This document shows positions 1 through 8,790 of a stretch of 64,000 bases of DNA, piece by piece (positions within the stretch are counted from its first letter, which is position 1; each line of letters begins with the position of its first letter). The stretch spans positions 124,001-188,000 of the forward strand of contig NZ_JACCHP010000010.1 of the NCBI RefSeq assembly GCF_016031625.1, read 5' to 3'. Below the pieces are notes generated by a model. That model worked only from the letters and a program-made list of their open reading frames with translations. It was not told the DNA's origin and made no database searches. The translations under genes and the position numbers were made by a program. The DNA comes from Bradyrhizobium agreste. Its GTDB lineage: Bacteria > Pseudomonadota > Alphaproteobacteria > Rhizobiales > Xanthobacteraceae.

Positions 1-890
1 TGCTCGGTGCGCATGTGCGAGACCAGCGCCTGGATTGCTTCGGCAAGGCTCGCCATCGCCGCCGTGGTGCCGCGGCCGGCGCTGCCTTCCTCGAGCACGG
101 AACGCAGGCGCTCGACCGCCGCCTGGAGCTCGCTGCCCGCGACGCCGCCGCCGGAAGGGGCAGGCACCTCGCCATTGCCATATTCGCGCACGGTGGTGGC
201 GAGCCAGTCTTCGAGGTCGGTGTAGAAGCGGTTCTGCGCCTGGCTCGACTGCAGATCGAGGAAGCCGAGGATCAGCGAGCCGGCAAGGCCGAACAGCGAT
301 GAGGAGAACGAGATGCCCATGCCGCCGAGCGGGGCGGCGAGGCCCTCCTTCAGCGTGTCGAACAGCGCCCCGGAATCGCTCCCGACCTTGAGCCCGTCGA
401 TTACCTTGCCCACCGAGCCCACCGTCTCGATCAGGCCCCAGAAGGTGCCGAGCAGGCCGAGGAAGACCAAGAGGCCGGTCATGTAGCGGGAGATGTCGCG
501 GGCCTCGTCCAGGCGGGTCGCGATCGAATCGAGCAGGTGCCGCATCGTGGTCTGGGTGATGGTCATCCGCCCCGAGCGCTCCCCGCCGAGGATCGCGGCC
601 ATCGGCGCCAGCAGCTTGGGGTGGCGGGCCGGCGCCAGGCCGGGATCGGCGACGCGGAAATTGTTGACCCAGGAGACTTCGGGATAGAGCCGGATGACCT
701 GGCGGAAGGCCAGAATGATGCCGATGAACAGCACCCCCCCGATCAGGGCGTTGAGGCCGGGATTAGCGAAGAAGGCCTGGATGATCTGCTTGTAGAGCAC
801 CACGCTCACCAGCGTGCAGAGCACCAGGAAGACCAGCATCCGCACCAGGAAGACGCTGGGCGAGGACAGTTTGGTGTACTCGATGTCCAT
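1..890 (-). CDS. MotA/TolQ/ExbB-family proton channel protein (C-terminus outside window)
   Basis: Reads leftward and runs off the window edge, so only about 296 residues are visible. Translation starts MDIEYTKLSSPSVFLVRMLV. Hydrophobic segments lie near residues 14-35 and 47-65, followed by a cytoplasmic stretch and two further segments around 145-165 and 195-215, with the Gly-rich motifs LLVFLGLLGTFWGLIETVG and GGMGISFSSSLFG. That is the layout of the MotA/TolQ/ExbB channel family, which couples ion flow to flagellar rotation or outer-membrane energisation. The C-terminus after the last segment is Gly/Ser-rich and then helical. An in-frame ATG at 917 is an alternative start; neither start has a strong ribosome site. 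Flagellar, Tol-like and Exb-like roles cannot be separated without the next gene leftward, where a MotB/OmpA-like partner would be expected. Confidence 0.75.
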   Translation of the reverse strand, partial: MDIEYTKLSSPSVFLVRMLVFLVLCTLVSVVLYKQIIQAFFANPGLNALIGGVLFIGIILAFRQVIRLYPEVSWVNNFRVADPGLAPARHPKLLAPMAAILGGERSGRMTITQTTMRHLLDSIATRLDEARDISRYMTGLLVFLGLLGTFWGLIETVGSVGKVIDGLKVGSDSGALFDTLKEGLAAPLGGMGISFSSSLFGLAGSLILGFLDLQSSQAQNRFYTDLEDWLATTVREYGNGEVPAPSGGGVAGSELQAAVERLRSVLEEGSAGRGTTAAMASLAEAIQALVSHMRTE

Positions 891-1082
891 GGTGGATCGG
901 GAAGTGCCAGACCGCATGCCAGTATCATCCGTTACGTAAGCTGCTTGCGGCGCGCACTATGGCACAGCGCCGGCCCAAAAAAAGCGCCGGATGCAGCGAT
1001 TTCGGGGATAGCTCGGGGAACCCGGACTGGAAGCGGCGCTTTGATAAGCAGGTCTCTGCAGAGTTCGCCGTTCGGGGGGCGC

Positions 1083-2102
1083 ATGAGCGTCGTTTCCGCG
1101 ATCATCGGGACTGCCGAGCGTGTGCCGCTGCCGGACGTGGTGATCCGCGCCGCGATCCACCGCCTGTGCTCCCGCACGGCGACGCGCCTGTCCGTGCTGG
1201 GCCCCGGCGACGATGCCGCCTTCGCCGGGCGGATGATGCTGCGGCCGATCGCCGAAGGAGCGGCGGCCTGGCATGACGAGGCGCCTGCGGCGTTCTTTGC
1301 CGCCTTGCTCGGTCCCAACCGAAAATTCTCCTCCTGCTTCTACAAGACCGGCGCGACCACCTTGCAGGAGGCGGAGGAGGAGGCGCTGCGCCAGACCGTC
1401 GAGCATGCCGGCCTGGCCGACGGCCAGGCTATCCTGGAGCTCGACTGCGGCTGGGGCTCGCTGTCGCTGTGGATGGCGCGGCAGTTTCCGCACGCGACGG
1501 TGATGGCGGTCGCGGCCTCACAGGCGCAGCGCGCCTATGTCGAGGATGAGGCGCGGCTGCGCGGGCTGCTGAATTTGCGCGTCGTCACGGCCGACATGAA
1601 CGTGTTCGCGCCCGAGGGCCAGTTCGACCGCATCGTCTCGGTCGAGATGTTCGAGCAGGTGAGCAACTGGCGCAAGCTGATGACGCGCGCGCGGTCATGG
1701 CTCGCGCCGGAGGGGCGGTTCTTCATGCACGTGGTCACCCACCGGTCCGGCTCGCACCTGCCTGACCCGGCGGATCGCGAAGATTGGATCGCGCAATACG
1801 TCTACACGGGCGGGCTGATGCCGAGCCATCACCTCGTCAGGCAGTTCGACGATGTCTTTGCCATCGAGAAGGAATGGTGCTGGAGCGGCACGCATTACCA
1901 GCGCACCGCCAACGACTGGCTCGCCAATTTCGATGCGCATCGCGATTCCATCGAGACCTCCTTGCGCAGGGTCCACGGCGAGGAGACCGCTCTCTACATG
2001 CGGCGCTGGCGCTGGTTCCTGCTCGCGACCTCGGGCCTGTTCGGTTACGCCGACGGAACGGAGTGGGGCGTCAGCCACTACCGGATGAAGGCCGCCGAGT
2101 AA
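1083..2102 (+). CDS. SAM-dependent methyltransferase, cyclopropane-fatty-acid-synthase-like
   Basis: 339 residues. I chose the ATG at 1083 because a run of G (cggggggc) sits just upstream; the frame stays open further upstream but without family-like sequence. The class I SAM-binding motif ILELDCGWGSLSLWMA is near residue 120, followed by an acidic loop and FDRIVSVEMFEQV, a typical post-motif of cyclopropane-fatty-acid synthases and mycolic-acid-type methyltransferases. The tail (WCWSGTHYQRTANDWLANFD, then MRRWRWFLLATSGLFGY) also matches that family. Such enzymes act on unsaturated fatty acyl chains of membrane phospholipids or on related lipids. The length is a little below canonical CFA synthases (about 380-400), so a related lipid or small-molecule methyltransferase is possible. 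It stands alone between a divergent channel gene and an efflux operon. Confidence 0.8.
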   Translation: MSVVSAIIGTAERVPLPDVVIRAAIHRLCSRTATRLSVLGPGDDAAFAGRMMLRPIAEGAAAWHDEAPAAFFAALLGPNRKFSSCFYKTGATTLQEAEEEALRQTVEHAGLADGQAILELDCGWGSLSLWMARQFPHATVMAVAASQAQRAYVEDEARLRGLLNLRVVTADMNVFAPEGQFDRIVSVEMFEQVSNWRKLMTRARSWLAPEGRFFMHVVTHRSGSHLPDPADREDWIAQYVYTGGLMPSHHLVRQFDDVFAIEKEWCWSGTHYQRTANDWLANFDAHRDSIETSLRRVHGEETALYMRRWRWFLLATSGLFGYADGTEWGVSHYRMKAAE

Positions 2103-2333
2103 TTGCGATGTTCCGTCGCAGCACGCGCCGGTGGACCCCGACTCACAATCAAGTGACAGCGCAAATCCCTTCTGATCTCAACGTCATAAGCTGTGTGACA
2201 TTGAGCCGCCCGCGCCATGCGTTGCATCGCAGCAGATGCATTCTATTTTGGCGCCATCAGCCGCGCGCAAAAGGCCCAGAACGGGCCTCGCGCGAGCACG
2301 ACCAGTTTCAACAATATCGGGGCACACCACTCC

Positions 2334-3527
2334 ATGTCTGGACTTCGCGCGCGATCGGCATGCGTTGCAATGATGCTCGCGGCCCTTGTGCCGCTGCTGG
2401 GTGCTTGCGAAGAATCCAGTTCCGCGGTCTCCGCCGCCCCGCCTGCCGATCCTGACGTCAGCATCGTCGTGGTCAAGCCGCAGGCGCGCGCCGTGGTGCG
2501 CGAGCTGCCGGGCCGCATCGCGCCGACGCGCGTCTCCGACGTGCGGCCGCGCGTGTCCGGCATCGTGGTCGAGCGCCTGTTCCGCCAAGGCAGCGAGGTG
2601 AAGGCCGGCGATCCGCTCTACCGCATCGATCCGCGCCCGTTCGAGGTCGAGGTCATGGCCAACGAGGCCGCGCTCGCCAAGGCCGAAGCCGCTGCGATGC
2701 AGGCGCAGCAGCAGGCACGCCGCATTGCCGCGCTCACCAAGGATCGCGCCGCGCCGGAAGCCGAGAACGAGAAGGCCATCGCCGCCGAACGCCAGGCCCA
2801 AGCCGAGGTCGAGGGCCGCAAGGCCGAGCTCGCGCGGGCCAAGCTCAATCTCGATTATGCCACCGTGCGCGCGCCGATCGACGGCGTGGTCGGCGCGGCC
2901 CTCGTCAGCGAGGGCGCGCTCGCCGTGCAGAACGAGACCAATCTCGCCACCATCCAGCAGCTCGATCCGATCTATGCCGACTTCACCCAGTCGGTGACCG
3001 AGCTCAACCAGCTCCGCCGCGCCTTCGAGAGCGGCGACCTCGAGCGCATCGCCGCCGATGCCGCCAAGGTGCGCCTCGTGCTCGACGACAACACCATCTA
3101 TTCGCTCGACGGCAAGCTGCTGTTCTCCGACGCCAAGGTCGACGCCCACACCGGGCAGGTGACGTTGCGCGGCGAGTTCCCCAATCCCAAGCGCGAGCTG
3201 CTTCCGGGCATGTACGTCCGCGTTCGCATCGACCAGGGTCTCGATTCCGACGCGATCGCGGTGCCGCAGCAGGCGATTCAGCGCAATGGCGGCGGCGGCA
3301 GCGAGGTGTTCGTCGTCAAGGACGACAACCACATCGCCGTGCAGCCGGTGCGCACCGGCTCGGTGCAGGACGGCCTCTGGTTCGTCACCGAAGGCCTGAA
3401 GGCCGGCGACAAGGTCGTGGTCGAAGGCTTCCAGAAGTTCGCGGCCGGCGACAAGGTCAAACCGCAATCCTGGTCGGAGGCGGACGCGACCGCGGACAAC
3501 CGGCACGCTCAGAAGTTGACGCGGTAA
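2334..3527 (+). CDS. RND efflux periplasmic adaptor (membrane fusion lipoprotein)
   Basis: 397 residues starting MSGLRARSACVAMMLAALVP, a lipoprotein signal with the putative acylated Cys at residue 25 (LLGAC). The body has the order of AcrA/MexA adaptors: a lipoyl half-motif around LPGRIAPTRVSDVRPRVSG, an Ala/Glu/Gln-rich alpha-helical hairpin (about 105-175), the second lipoyl half ATVRAPIDGVVG, a beta-barrel domain and a membrane-proximal domain ending VVVEGFQKFAAGDKV. It bridges the inner-membrane pump to an outer-membrane channel. The stop is 6 bases before the pump gene, so the two are co-transcribed. An upstream in-frame ATG at 2217 would add residues that do not look like a signal peptide, so I rejected it. 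Confidence 0.93.
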   Translation: MSGLRARSACVAMMLAALVPLLGACEESSSAVSAAPPADPDVSIVVVKPQARAVVRELPGRIAPTRVSDVRPRVSGIVVERLFRQGSEVKAGDPLYRIDPRPFEVEVMANEAALAKAEAAAMQAQQQARRIAALTKDRAAPEAENEKAIAAERQAQAEVEGRKAELARAKLNLDYATVRAPIDGVVGAALVSEGALAVQNETNLATIQQLDPIYADFTQSVTELNQLRRAFESGDLERIAADAAKVRLVLDDNTIYSLDGKLLFSDAKVDAHTGQVTLRGEFPNPKRELLPGMYVRVRIDQGLDSDAIAVPQQAIQRNGGGGSEVFVVKDDNHIAVQPVRTGSVQDGLWFVTEGLKAGDKVVVEGFQKFAAGDKVKPQSWSEADATADNRHAQKLTR

Positions 3528-3533
3528 CGCGAT

Positions 3534-6500
3534 ATGCCGAGTTTCTTCATCGACAGGCCGATCTTCGCCTGGGTGGTCGCGCTGTTCATCTGCTTGATCG
3601 GTGCGATCGCGGTGCCGCTGCTGCCGATCGCGCAATATCCGATCATCGCGCCGCCCTCGATCTCAGTCTCGACCAGCTATCCCGGCGCCTCGCCGGAGAA
3701 CCTCTACAACAGCGTCACGCGGCTGATCGAGGAGGAGCTCAACGGCGCCGCCAACATCCTCAATTTCGAATCGACCAGCGACTCGCTCGGCCAGGTCGAG
3801 ATCATCGCCAACTTCCAGCCGGGCACCGATACCAGCGCCGCCTCGGTCGAGGTGCAGAACCGCATCAAGCGCGTCGAGGCGCGCCTGCCGCGCGCGGTGA
3901 TGCAGCAGGGCATCCTGATCGAGGAAGCCTCCAGCGCGGTGCTGCAGATCATCACGCTGAACTCGACCGACGGCAGCCTGGATGAAGTCGGTCTCGGCGA
4001 CTTCATGATCCGCAACGTGCTCGGCGAGATCCGCCGCATTCCAGGCGTCGGCCGCGCCACGCTGTACTCGACCGAGCGCTCGCTTCGTGTCTGGGTCGAT
4101 CCGGCCAAGCTGGTCGGCTATGGCCTCACCGCCGACGACGTCAACAAGGCCATCGCCGCACAGAACGCGCAGGTCGCCTCCGGCAGCATCGGCGCCGAGC
4201 CGTCGACCTCAAACCAGCGCACCTCGGCGCTGGTGCTGGTCAAGGGCCAGCTGTCGTCGCCGGACGAGTTCGGCGCCATCATCCTGCGCGCCAATGCCGA
4301 TGGTTCGACCGTGCGCCTGCGCGACGTCGCGCGCATCGAGGTCGGCGGCCTCAGCTACCAGTTCAACACGCGCCTCGACGGCAAGCCGACGGCCGGCCTG
4401 TCAGTGCTGATGTCGCCGACCGGCAACGCGCTGGCGACCGCGAGTGCGGTCGAAGCTAAGATGAAGGAGCTGTCGCGCTTCTTCCCGGCCAACATCACCT
4501 ACGAGATCCCCTACAACATCACGCCCGTGGTCGAGGCCTCGATCAAGAAGGTGCTGTCGACGCTGGTCGAAGCCGTGGTTCTGGTGTTCGTGGTGATGTT
4601 CTTGTTCCTGCAGAACATCCGCTACACCATCATTCCGACCATCGTGGTGCCGGTGGCGCTGCTGGGCGCCTGCTCCACGCTGCTGCTCGCCGGCTATTCC
4701 ATCAACATGCTCTCGATGTTCGGCATGGTGCTCGCGGTCGGCATTCTCGTCGACGACGCCATCGTCGTGGTCGAGAACGTCGAGCGCATCATGGCCGAGG
4801 AAGGCCTGCCGCCGAAGGAAGCGACGCGGAAAGCCATGTCGCAGATCACTGGCGCCATCATCGGCATCACCCTGGTGCTGATGGCGGTATTCGTGCCGAT
4901 GGCGTTCTTCCCGGGCTCGGTCGGCATCATCTACCGCCAGTTCTCCGTCACCATGGTCGCCGCGATCGGCTTCTCCGCCTTCCTGGCGCTGTCGTTGACG
5001 CCGGCGCTGTGCGCGACCTTGCTCAAGCCCGTTGCCAAGGGGCACGCCCATTCGACCAATTTCGTGTTCAGCCGGTTCAATCGTTTCCTTGAGGCCTGCC
5101 GGTTTCACTATGCGCGCACCGTCGGCTTTTCGCTAAATCGCACCGGCCGCCTGATGCTGGTCTATGCCGCGCTGCTGGTCGGCCTGTCCTGGGCCTTCGT
5201 CAACCTGCCCGGCGGCTTCCTCCCCGTCGACGACCAGGGCTTCATCACCACCGACGTGCAGACGCCGTCCGACTCATCCTATGCCCGCACCGAAGCCGTC
5301 ATCGAGAAGGTCGAGAAATACCTCGCCGCTCGGCCGGGCGTCGACAACGTCACGTTCCTCACCGGCTTCAGCTTCTCCGGCCAGGGCATGAACACCGCGC
5401 AGGCCTTCATCACGCTGAAGGACTGGTCGGAGCGCGGGCCGAAGGATTCCGCTGCGGCGATTGTCAACGACATCAACCGCGACCTGGGCACCTCGATCCG
5501 CGACGCAAAAATCTCGGCGCTGCAGCCGCCGCCGATCGACAATCTCGGCAACTCTTCCGGCTTCTCGTTCCGCCTCCAGGATCGCGGCCAGAAGGGCTAT
5601 CAGCAATTGATGCGCGCCGCCGACCAGCTGATCGCGGAGGCCAATGCCAGCCCAGTGCTGCAGAAGGTCTATATCGAAGGCCTGCCCGAGGCGGGCGTGG
5701 TCAATCTCATGATCGACCGCGAGAAGGCCGGTGCGTTCGGCGTCACCTTCGAGGACATCAACAACACCATCTCGACCAATCTCGGCTCGAACTACATCAA
5801 CGACTTCCCGAACCGCGGCCGCATGCAGCGCGTCGTGGTGCAGGCCGACGCGCGCGACCGCATGCGGACCGAGGACATCCTCAACTACAACGTCAAGAAC
5901 AGCCGCGGCCAGCTGGTGCCGTTCTCGTCCTTCGCCACGGTCGAATGGGCGCGCGGCCCGACCCAGATCGCCGGCTTCAACTATTATCCGGCGGTGCGCA
6001 TCTCCGGTGAAGCCAGGCCCGGCTTCACCTCGGGCGATGCGATCGCCGAGATGGAGCGGCTCGCCGACCGGTTGCCGCGCGGCTTCGGCTATGAATGGAC
6101 CGGACAGTCGCTGCAGGAAAAGCTGTCGGGCTCGCAGGCGCCGTTCCTGCTCGCGCTGTCGGTGTTCGTGGTGTTCCTGTGCCTCGCCGCGCTCTACGAG
6201 AGCTGGACCATTCCGCTCGCGGTGCTGCTCACCGTGCCGCTCGGCATCGTCGGCGCGGTCGCGGCTGCAACGCTGCGGAGCCTGCCCAACGACGTCTATT
6301 TCACCGTCGGCCTGATCACCATCATCGGCCTTGCCGCCAAGGACGCGATCCTGATCATCGAGTTCGCCAAGGACCTGCGCAAGGAAGGCAAGCCGCTGCT
6401 CGAAGCCACCATCGAAGCCTGCCGCCTGCGCTTCCGCCCGATTTTGATGACCGGCCTCGCCTTCATCTGCGGCGTGCTGCCGATGGCCATCGCCCACGGC

Positions 6501-6695
6501 GCCGGCGGCGCCAGCCAGCAGGCGCTCGGCAGCGTGGTGATGGGCGGCATGATCGCGGTGGTGATCCTGGCGCTGCTGATGGTGCCGGTGTTCTTTGTCT
6601 CCGTGCAGCGCGTGCTGGCGGGGGACCGGGAGCCGAAGGCGGCGCGAGAAGCTGAAGCGCACGGCCGGCCGGCGCGGGCGCACACCGGCCATTGA
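3534..6695 (+). CDS. RND multidrug efflux transporter permease (AcrB/MexB type)
   Basis: 1053 residues, the normal length of hydrophobe/amphiphile-efflux RND pumps. The N-terminus MPSFFIDRPIFAWVVALFIC is the family start. The proton-relay residues are present: the Asp pair in GILVDDAIVVVENVERIM (transmembrane helix 4) and the Lys in GLAAKDAILIIEFAKDL (helix 10). Two large periplasmic porter loops separate the two groups of membrane helices. The protein expels amphiphilic drugs, bile-salt-like compounds or secondary metabolites using the proton gradient. The adaptor gene is immediately upstream. No outer-membrane channel or TetR repressor lies next to the pair, so it probably recruits a TolC-like channel encoded elsewhere. 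The substrate cannot be predicted. Confidence 0.95.
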   Translation: MPSFFIDRPIFAWVVALFICLIGAIAVPLLPIAQYPIIAPPSISVSTSYPGASPENLYNSVTRLIEEELNGAANILNFESTSDSLGQVEIIANFQPGTDTSAASVEVQNRIKRVEARLPRAVMQQGILIEEASSAVLQIITLNSTDGSLDEVGLGDFMIRNVLGEIRRIPGVGRATLYSTERSLRVWVDPAKLVGYGLTADDVNKAIAAQNAQVASGSIGAEPSTSNQRTSALVLVKGQLSSPDEFGAIILRANADGSTVRLRDVARIEVGGLSYQFNTRLDGKPTAGLSVLMSPTGNALATASAVEAKMKELSRFFPANITYEIPYNITPVVEASIKKVLSTLVEAVVLVFVVMFLFLQNIRYTIIPTIVVPVALLGACSTLLLAGYSINMLSMFGMVLAVGILVDDAIVVVENVERIMAEEGLPPKEATRKAMSQITGAIIGITLVLMAVFVPMAFFPGSVGIIYRQFSVTMVAAIGFSAFLALSLTPALCATLLKPVAKGHAHSTNFVFSRFNRFLEACRFHYARTVGFSLNRTGRLMLVYAALLVGLSWAFVNLPGGFLPVDDQGFITTDVQTPSDSSYARTEAVIEKVEKYLAARPGVDNVTFLTGFSFSGQGMNTAQAFITLKDWSERGPKDSAAAIVNDINRDLGTSIRDAKISALQPPPIDNLGNSSGFSFRLQDRGQKGYQQLMRAADQLIAEANASPVLQKVYIEGLPEAGVVNLMIDREKAGAFGVTFEDINNTISTNLGSNYINDFPNRGRMQRVVVQADARDRMRTEDILNYNVKNSRGQLVPFSSFATVEWARGPTQIAGFNYYPAVRISGEARPGFTSGDAIAEMERLADRLPRGFGYEWTGQSLQEKLSGSQAPFLLALSVFVVFLCLAALYESWTIPLAVLLTVPLGIVGAVAAATLRSLPNDVYFTVGLITIIGLAAKDAILIIEFAKDLRKEGKPLLEATIEACRLRFRPILMTGLAFICGVLPMAIAHGAGGASQQALGSVVMGGMIAVVILALLMVPVFFVSVQRVLAGDREPKAAREAEAHGRPARAHTGH

Positions 6696-6700
6696 ATGCC

Positions 6701-6808
6701 CCGTCATTCCGGGGCGCGCGTAGCGCGAGCCCGGAATCCATCGTGCCACCATTGATGCTGAAAAATGGATTCCGGGCCCGTGCCAAGTGGCGCGTCCCGG
6801 AATGACGG
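6701..6808. repeat. GC-rich palindromic intergenic repeat, 'gtcattccggg' family
   Basis: Left arm begins ccgtcattccgggg and continues to cccggaatccat. The right arm mirrors it (atggattccgggcc, then tcccggaatgacgg), with a short loop between. It fills the gap between the RND pump and the convergent phosphatase gene. A sister copy lies at 10608-10705 and a minimal version at 62505-62547. It resembles REP/BIME-type elements and could fold as a strong hairpin at the 3' ends of both genes. Confidence 0.85.
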
Positions 6809-6832
6809 CGGAATGTGGTGGGCGAGCTCGCC

Positions 6833-7624
6833 CTACGCCACCTTCCGCAAAATCTTCACCAGCTCCCCGTGCACGTACTCATTGCCGCACACGACGTGGC
6901 CCGTCGTCAGCGCATCGCCCGGCGTGTCGATGTCGCTCACCGTGCCGCCGGCTTCCTTGACCATGATCTGCCCGGCCGCAATGTCCCAGGGCGACAAATT
7001 GCGCTCCCAATAGCCGTCGAGGCGGCCGGCGGCGACGAAGGCGAGGTCGAGGGCGGCGGCGCCGAAGCGGCGAAGCCCTGCGACGCGGTTCTGGATCGCG
7101 GTCATCTCGCGGCGGAATTCCTCGTGGTCGCCGCGGCCGATATGGGGCAGGCCGCAGGCCACCACGCATTCGTTCAGCTGGCGGCGGCCAGCGACGCGCA
7201 GGCGCTGGTCGTTGAGGAAGGCGCCCTTGCCGCGCTCGGCGATGTAGAGCTCGTCATTGGCGGGGTTGTAGATCACGCCCGCGATCACCGTGCCTTCGCG
7301 GGCAAGCCCGATCGAGATCGCAAATTGCGGGATGCCGTGCAGGAAGTTGGTGGTGCCGTCCAAGGGATCGACGATCCAGGTGTGGCTCTTGTCGGTGCCC
7401 TCGCGCGTGCCCCCTTCCTCGCCGACGAAGCCGTAGCCGGGCCGGGCCTTGGCGAGGTCCTGGTAGAGGATTTCCTCGGCGCGCTTGTCGGCGAGCGAGA
7501 CGAAATTCGCGGGCCCCTTCAGCGAGACCTGGAGATGCTCGATCTCGCCGAGATCGCGCTTGAGGCTGCGGCCGGCGCGGCGCGCCGCCTTGACCATGAC
7601 ATTGATAGTGGCGGAATACAGCAT
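6833..7624 (-). CDS. Inositol monophosphatase family protein
   Basis: 263 residues from ATG 7624 (MLYSATINVMVKAARRAGRS). An upstream in-frame ATG at 7663 adds residues not typical of the family. The metal-binding motifs of the IMPase/FBPase-like superfamily are present: FVGEEGG near residue 70, WIVDPLDGTTNF near 85, and SPWDIAAGQIMVKEAGG near 210. The family hydrolyses inositol-1-phosphate and related sugar or nucleotide phosphates with Mg2+. In bacteria without inositol lipids, homologues (SuhB-like) can also act in rRNA antitermination or nucleotide-phosphate turnover. It is the last gene of the minus-strand run that starts with transketolase, separated by 84 bases from the Sel1 protein gene. 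Confidence 0.92.
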   Translation of the reverse strand: MLYSATINVMVKAARRAGRSLKRDLGEIEHLQVSLKGPANFVSLADKRAEEILYQDLAKARPGYGFVGEEGGTREGTDKSHTWIVDPLDGTTNFLHGIPQFAISIGLAREGTVIAGVIYNPANDELYIAERGKGAFLNDQRLRVAGRRQLNECVVACGLPHIGRGDHEEFRREMTAIQNRVAGLRRFGAAALDLAFVAAGRLDGYWERNLSPWDIAAGQIMVKEAGGTVSDIDTPGDALTTGHVVCGNEYVHGELVKILRKVA

Positions 7625-7708
7625 GTGCTTCTGGTCTTGATGGGGAGAGGGGCGCGGAAACACGCCTGTTTGGGGGACTGGGTGCCCCGTGAGGGGCCCC
7701 GCGTCAAG

Positions 7709-8782
7709 TCATTTGGACCCGAGCCACTTCCTGGCGGCGGCCTCGGCCTTGGCGCGGTCATCGGCCGGCAGATCGGAGAGCTGCTTGTCAAGTTCGGGAT
7801 CGCCCTTGCCTGATGTCTTGGCCACCAGGTGCCATTTGAAACCCTCGATTTTGTCCACGGGCGTGCCGACGCCGTTGATCAGCACCCAGGCGAGGCGGTT
7901 CTGCGCGATCGCGCTGCCCTGGCGGGAGGCCTTGCGAAGCAGGGCGACGGCCGCCGGCTGGTTCTTCGGCGTGCCAGTGCCGTTGAACATCGCGATGGCA
8001 TATTCGACCTCGGCATCGACATTGTCGGCGAGCGAGGCGGCCTGCAGCAGCCGCACCGCGCGTTCGGGGTCCTTCGGCACGCCGGTGCCTTCCTTGTAGA
8101 AGGTCGCGAGCGCGTATTGCGCTTCGGGCAGGCCGGCATCGGCGGCCTGGCGCAGCAGCTCGGCGGAGCGCTTGACGTCCTGCGGCAGGGTCTGGCCATC
8201 GAGATAGAGCAAAGCGAGGTTATAGGCCGCCTTGGGTTCGCCGAGCTTGGCGGCGGAGGCCATCAGCTTGACCGCCTCGTTCTTGTCGACCGGGCCGCCG
8301 CGGCCGGAGATGCGCAGCATGGCGAGCGCGAACATCGCCTCGCGATCGCCGGCATCGGCGGCGCGCTTGTACCATTCGGCCGCCTTGACGTAATCGCGCC
8401 TGATGCCCATGGCGTTGGAATAGAGCTCGCCGAGCATGGTCATCGCCTTGGGATCGCCGGCTTGCGCGCGCACCGTGGCGAGCTCGAACGCCGTCTTGTA
8501 CTGGCCGCGCTGATAGGCGCCGAACACCAGATCGACATTGGGATCGTCGGATGGCGGCGCGGGGATCACCGTTGCCGGCTTGGGCGAGGGGGACGGCTTG
8601 GGCGATGAAGAGGGCTTCGGCGCCGGTGCTGTCTCCTTCTTCTTGGCAGGCGCGGGCGGATTTGGCTTCTGCTTCTCTGCCGGCGCGCTCGGCGTCGTCG
8701 CCGGCGGGGTGATCTGGAGCTGCGCGGCCGCCGGCACTGTCAGCAGCAGCGTGGCCAGCATGGTGATGCACGGGAGCTTCAT
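7709..8782 (-). CDS. Sel1-repeat (TPR-like) secreted protein
   Basis: 357 residues from ATG 8782. The first about 20 residues (MKLPCITMLATLLLTVPAAA) are a signal peptide. A Pro/Lys/Ser-rich linker (about 30-95) follows, and then Sel1-like repeats from about residue 110 onward, recognisable from recurring A...LG..Y..G.GV..D...A..WY..AA..G patterns such as YVKAAEWYKRAADAGDREAM and AVRLLQAASLADNVDAEVEY. Sel1 repeats are alpha/alpha protein-interaction scaffolds. The cellular partner is unknown. The stop of the ThiE-like gene lies 8 bases upstream of its start, so the two are likely co-transcribed. The C-terminus ends AEAAARKWLGSK. Confidence 0.85.
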   Translation of the reverse strand: MKLPCITMLATLLLTVPAAAQLQITPPATTPSAPAEKQKPNPPAPAKKKETAPAPKPSSSPKPSPSPKPATVIPAPPSDDPNVDLVFGAYQRGQYKTAFELATVRAQAGDPKAMTMLGELYSNAMGIRRDYVKAAEWYKRAADAGDREAMFALAMLRISGRGGPVDKNEAVKLMASAAKLGEPKAAYNLALLYLDGQTLPQDVKRSAELLRQAADAGLPEAQYALATFYKEGTGVPKDPERAVRLLQAASLADNVDAEVEYAIAMFNGTGTPKNQPAAVALLRKASRQGSAIAQNRLAWVLINGVGTPVDKIEGFKWHLVAKTSGKGDPELDKQLSDLPADDRAKAEAAARKWLGSK

Positions 8783-8790
8783 GTCGGGCG

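Noticed and set aside
2184..3635. Long open frame on the minus strand opposite the RND adaptor gene
   Set aside because: Composition is Arg/Gly/His/Asp-rich with no family pattern; it mirrors the codon use of the real plus-strand gene. Similar antisense frames at 5274-6752, 45169-47100 and 47900-49510 were rejected for the same reason.
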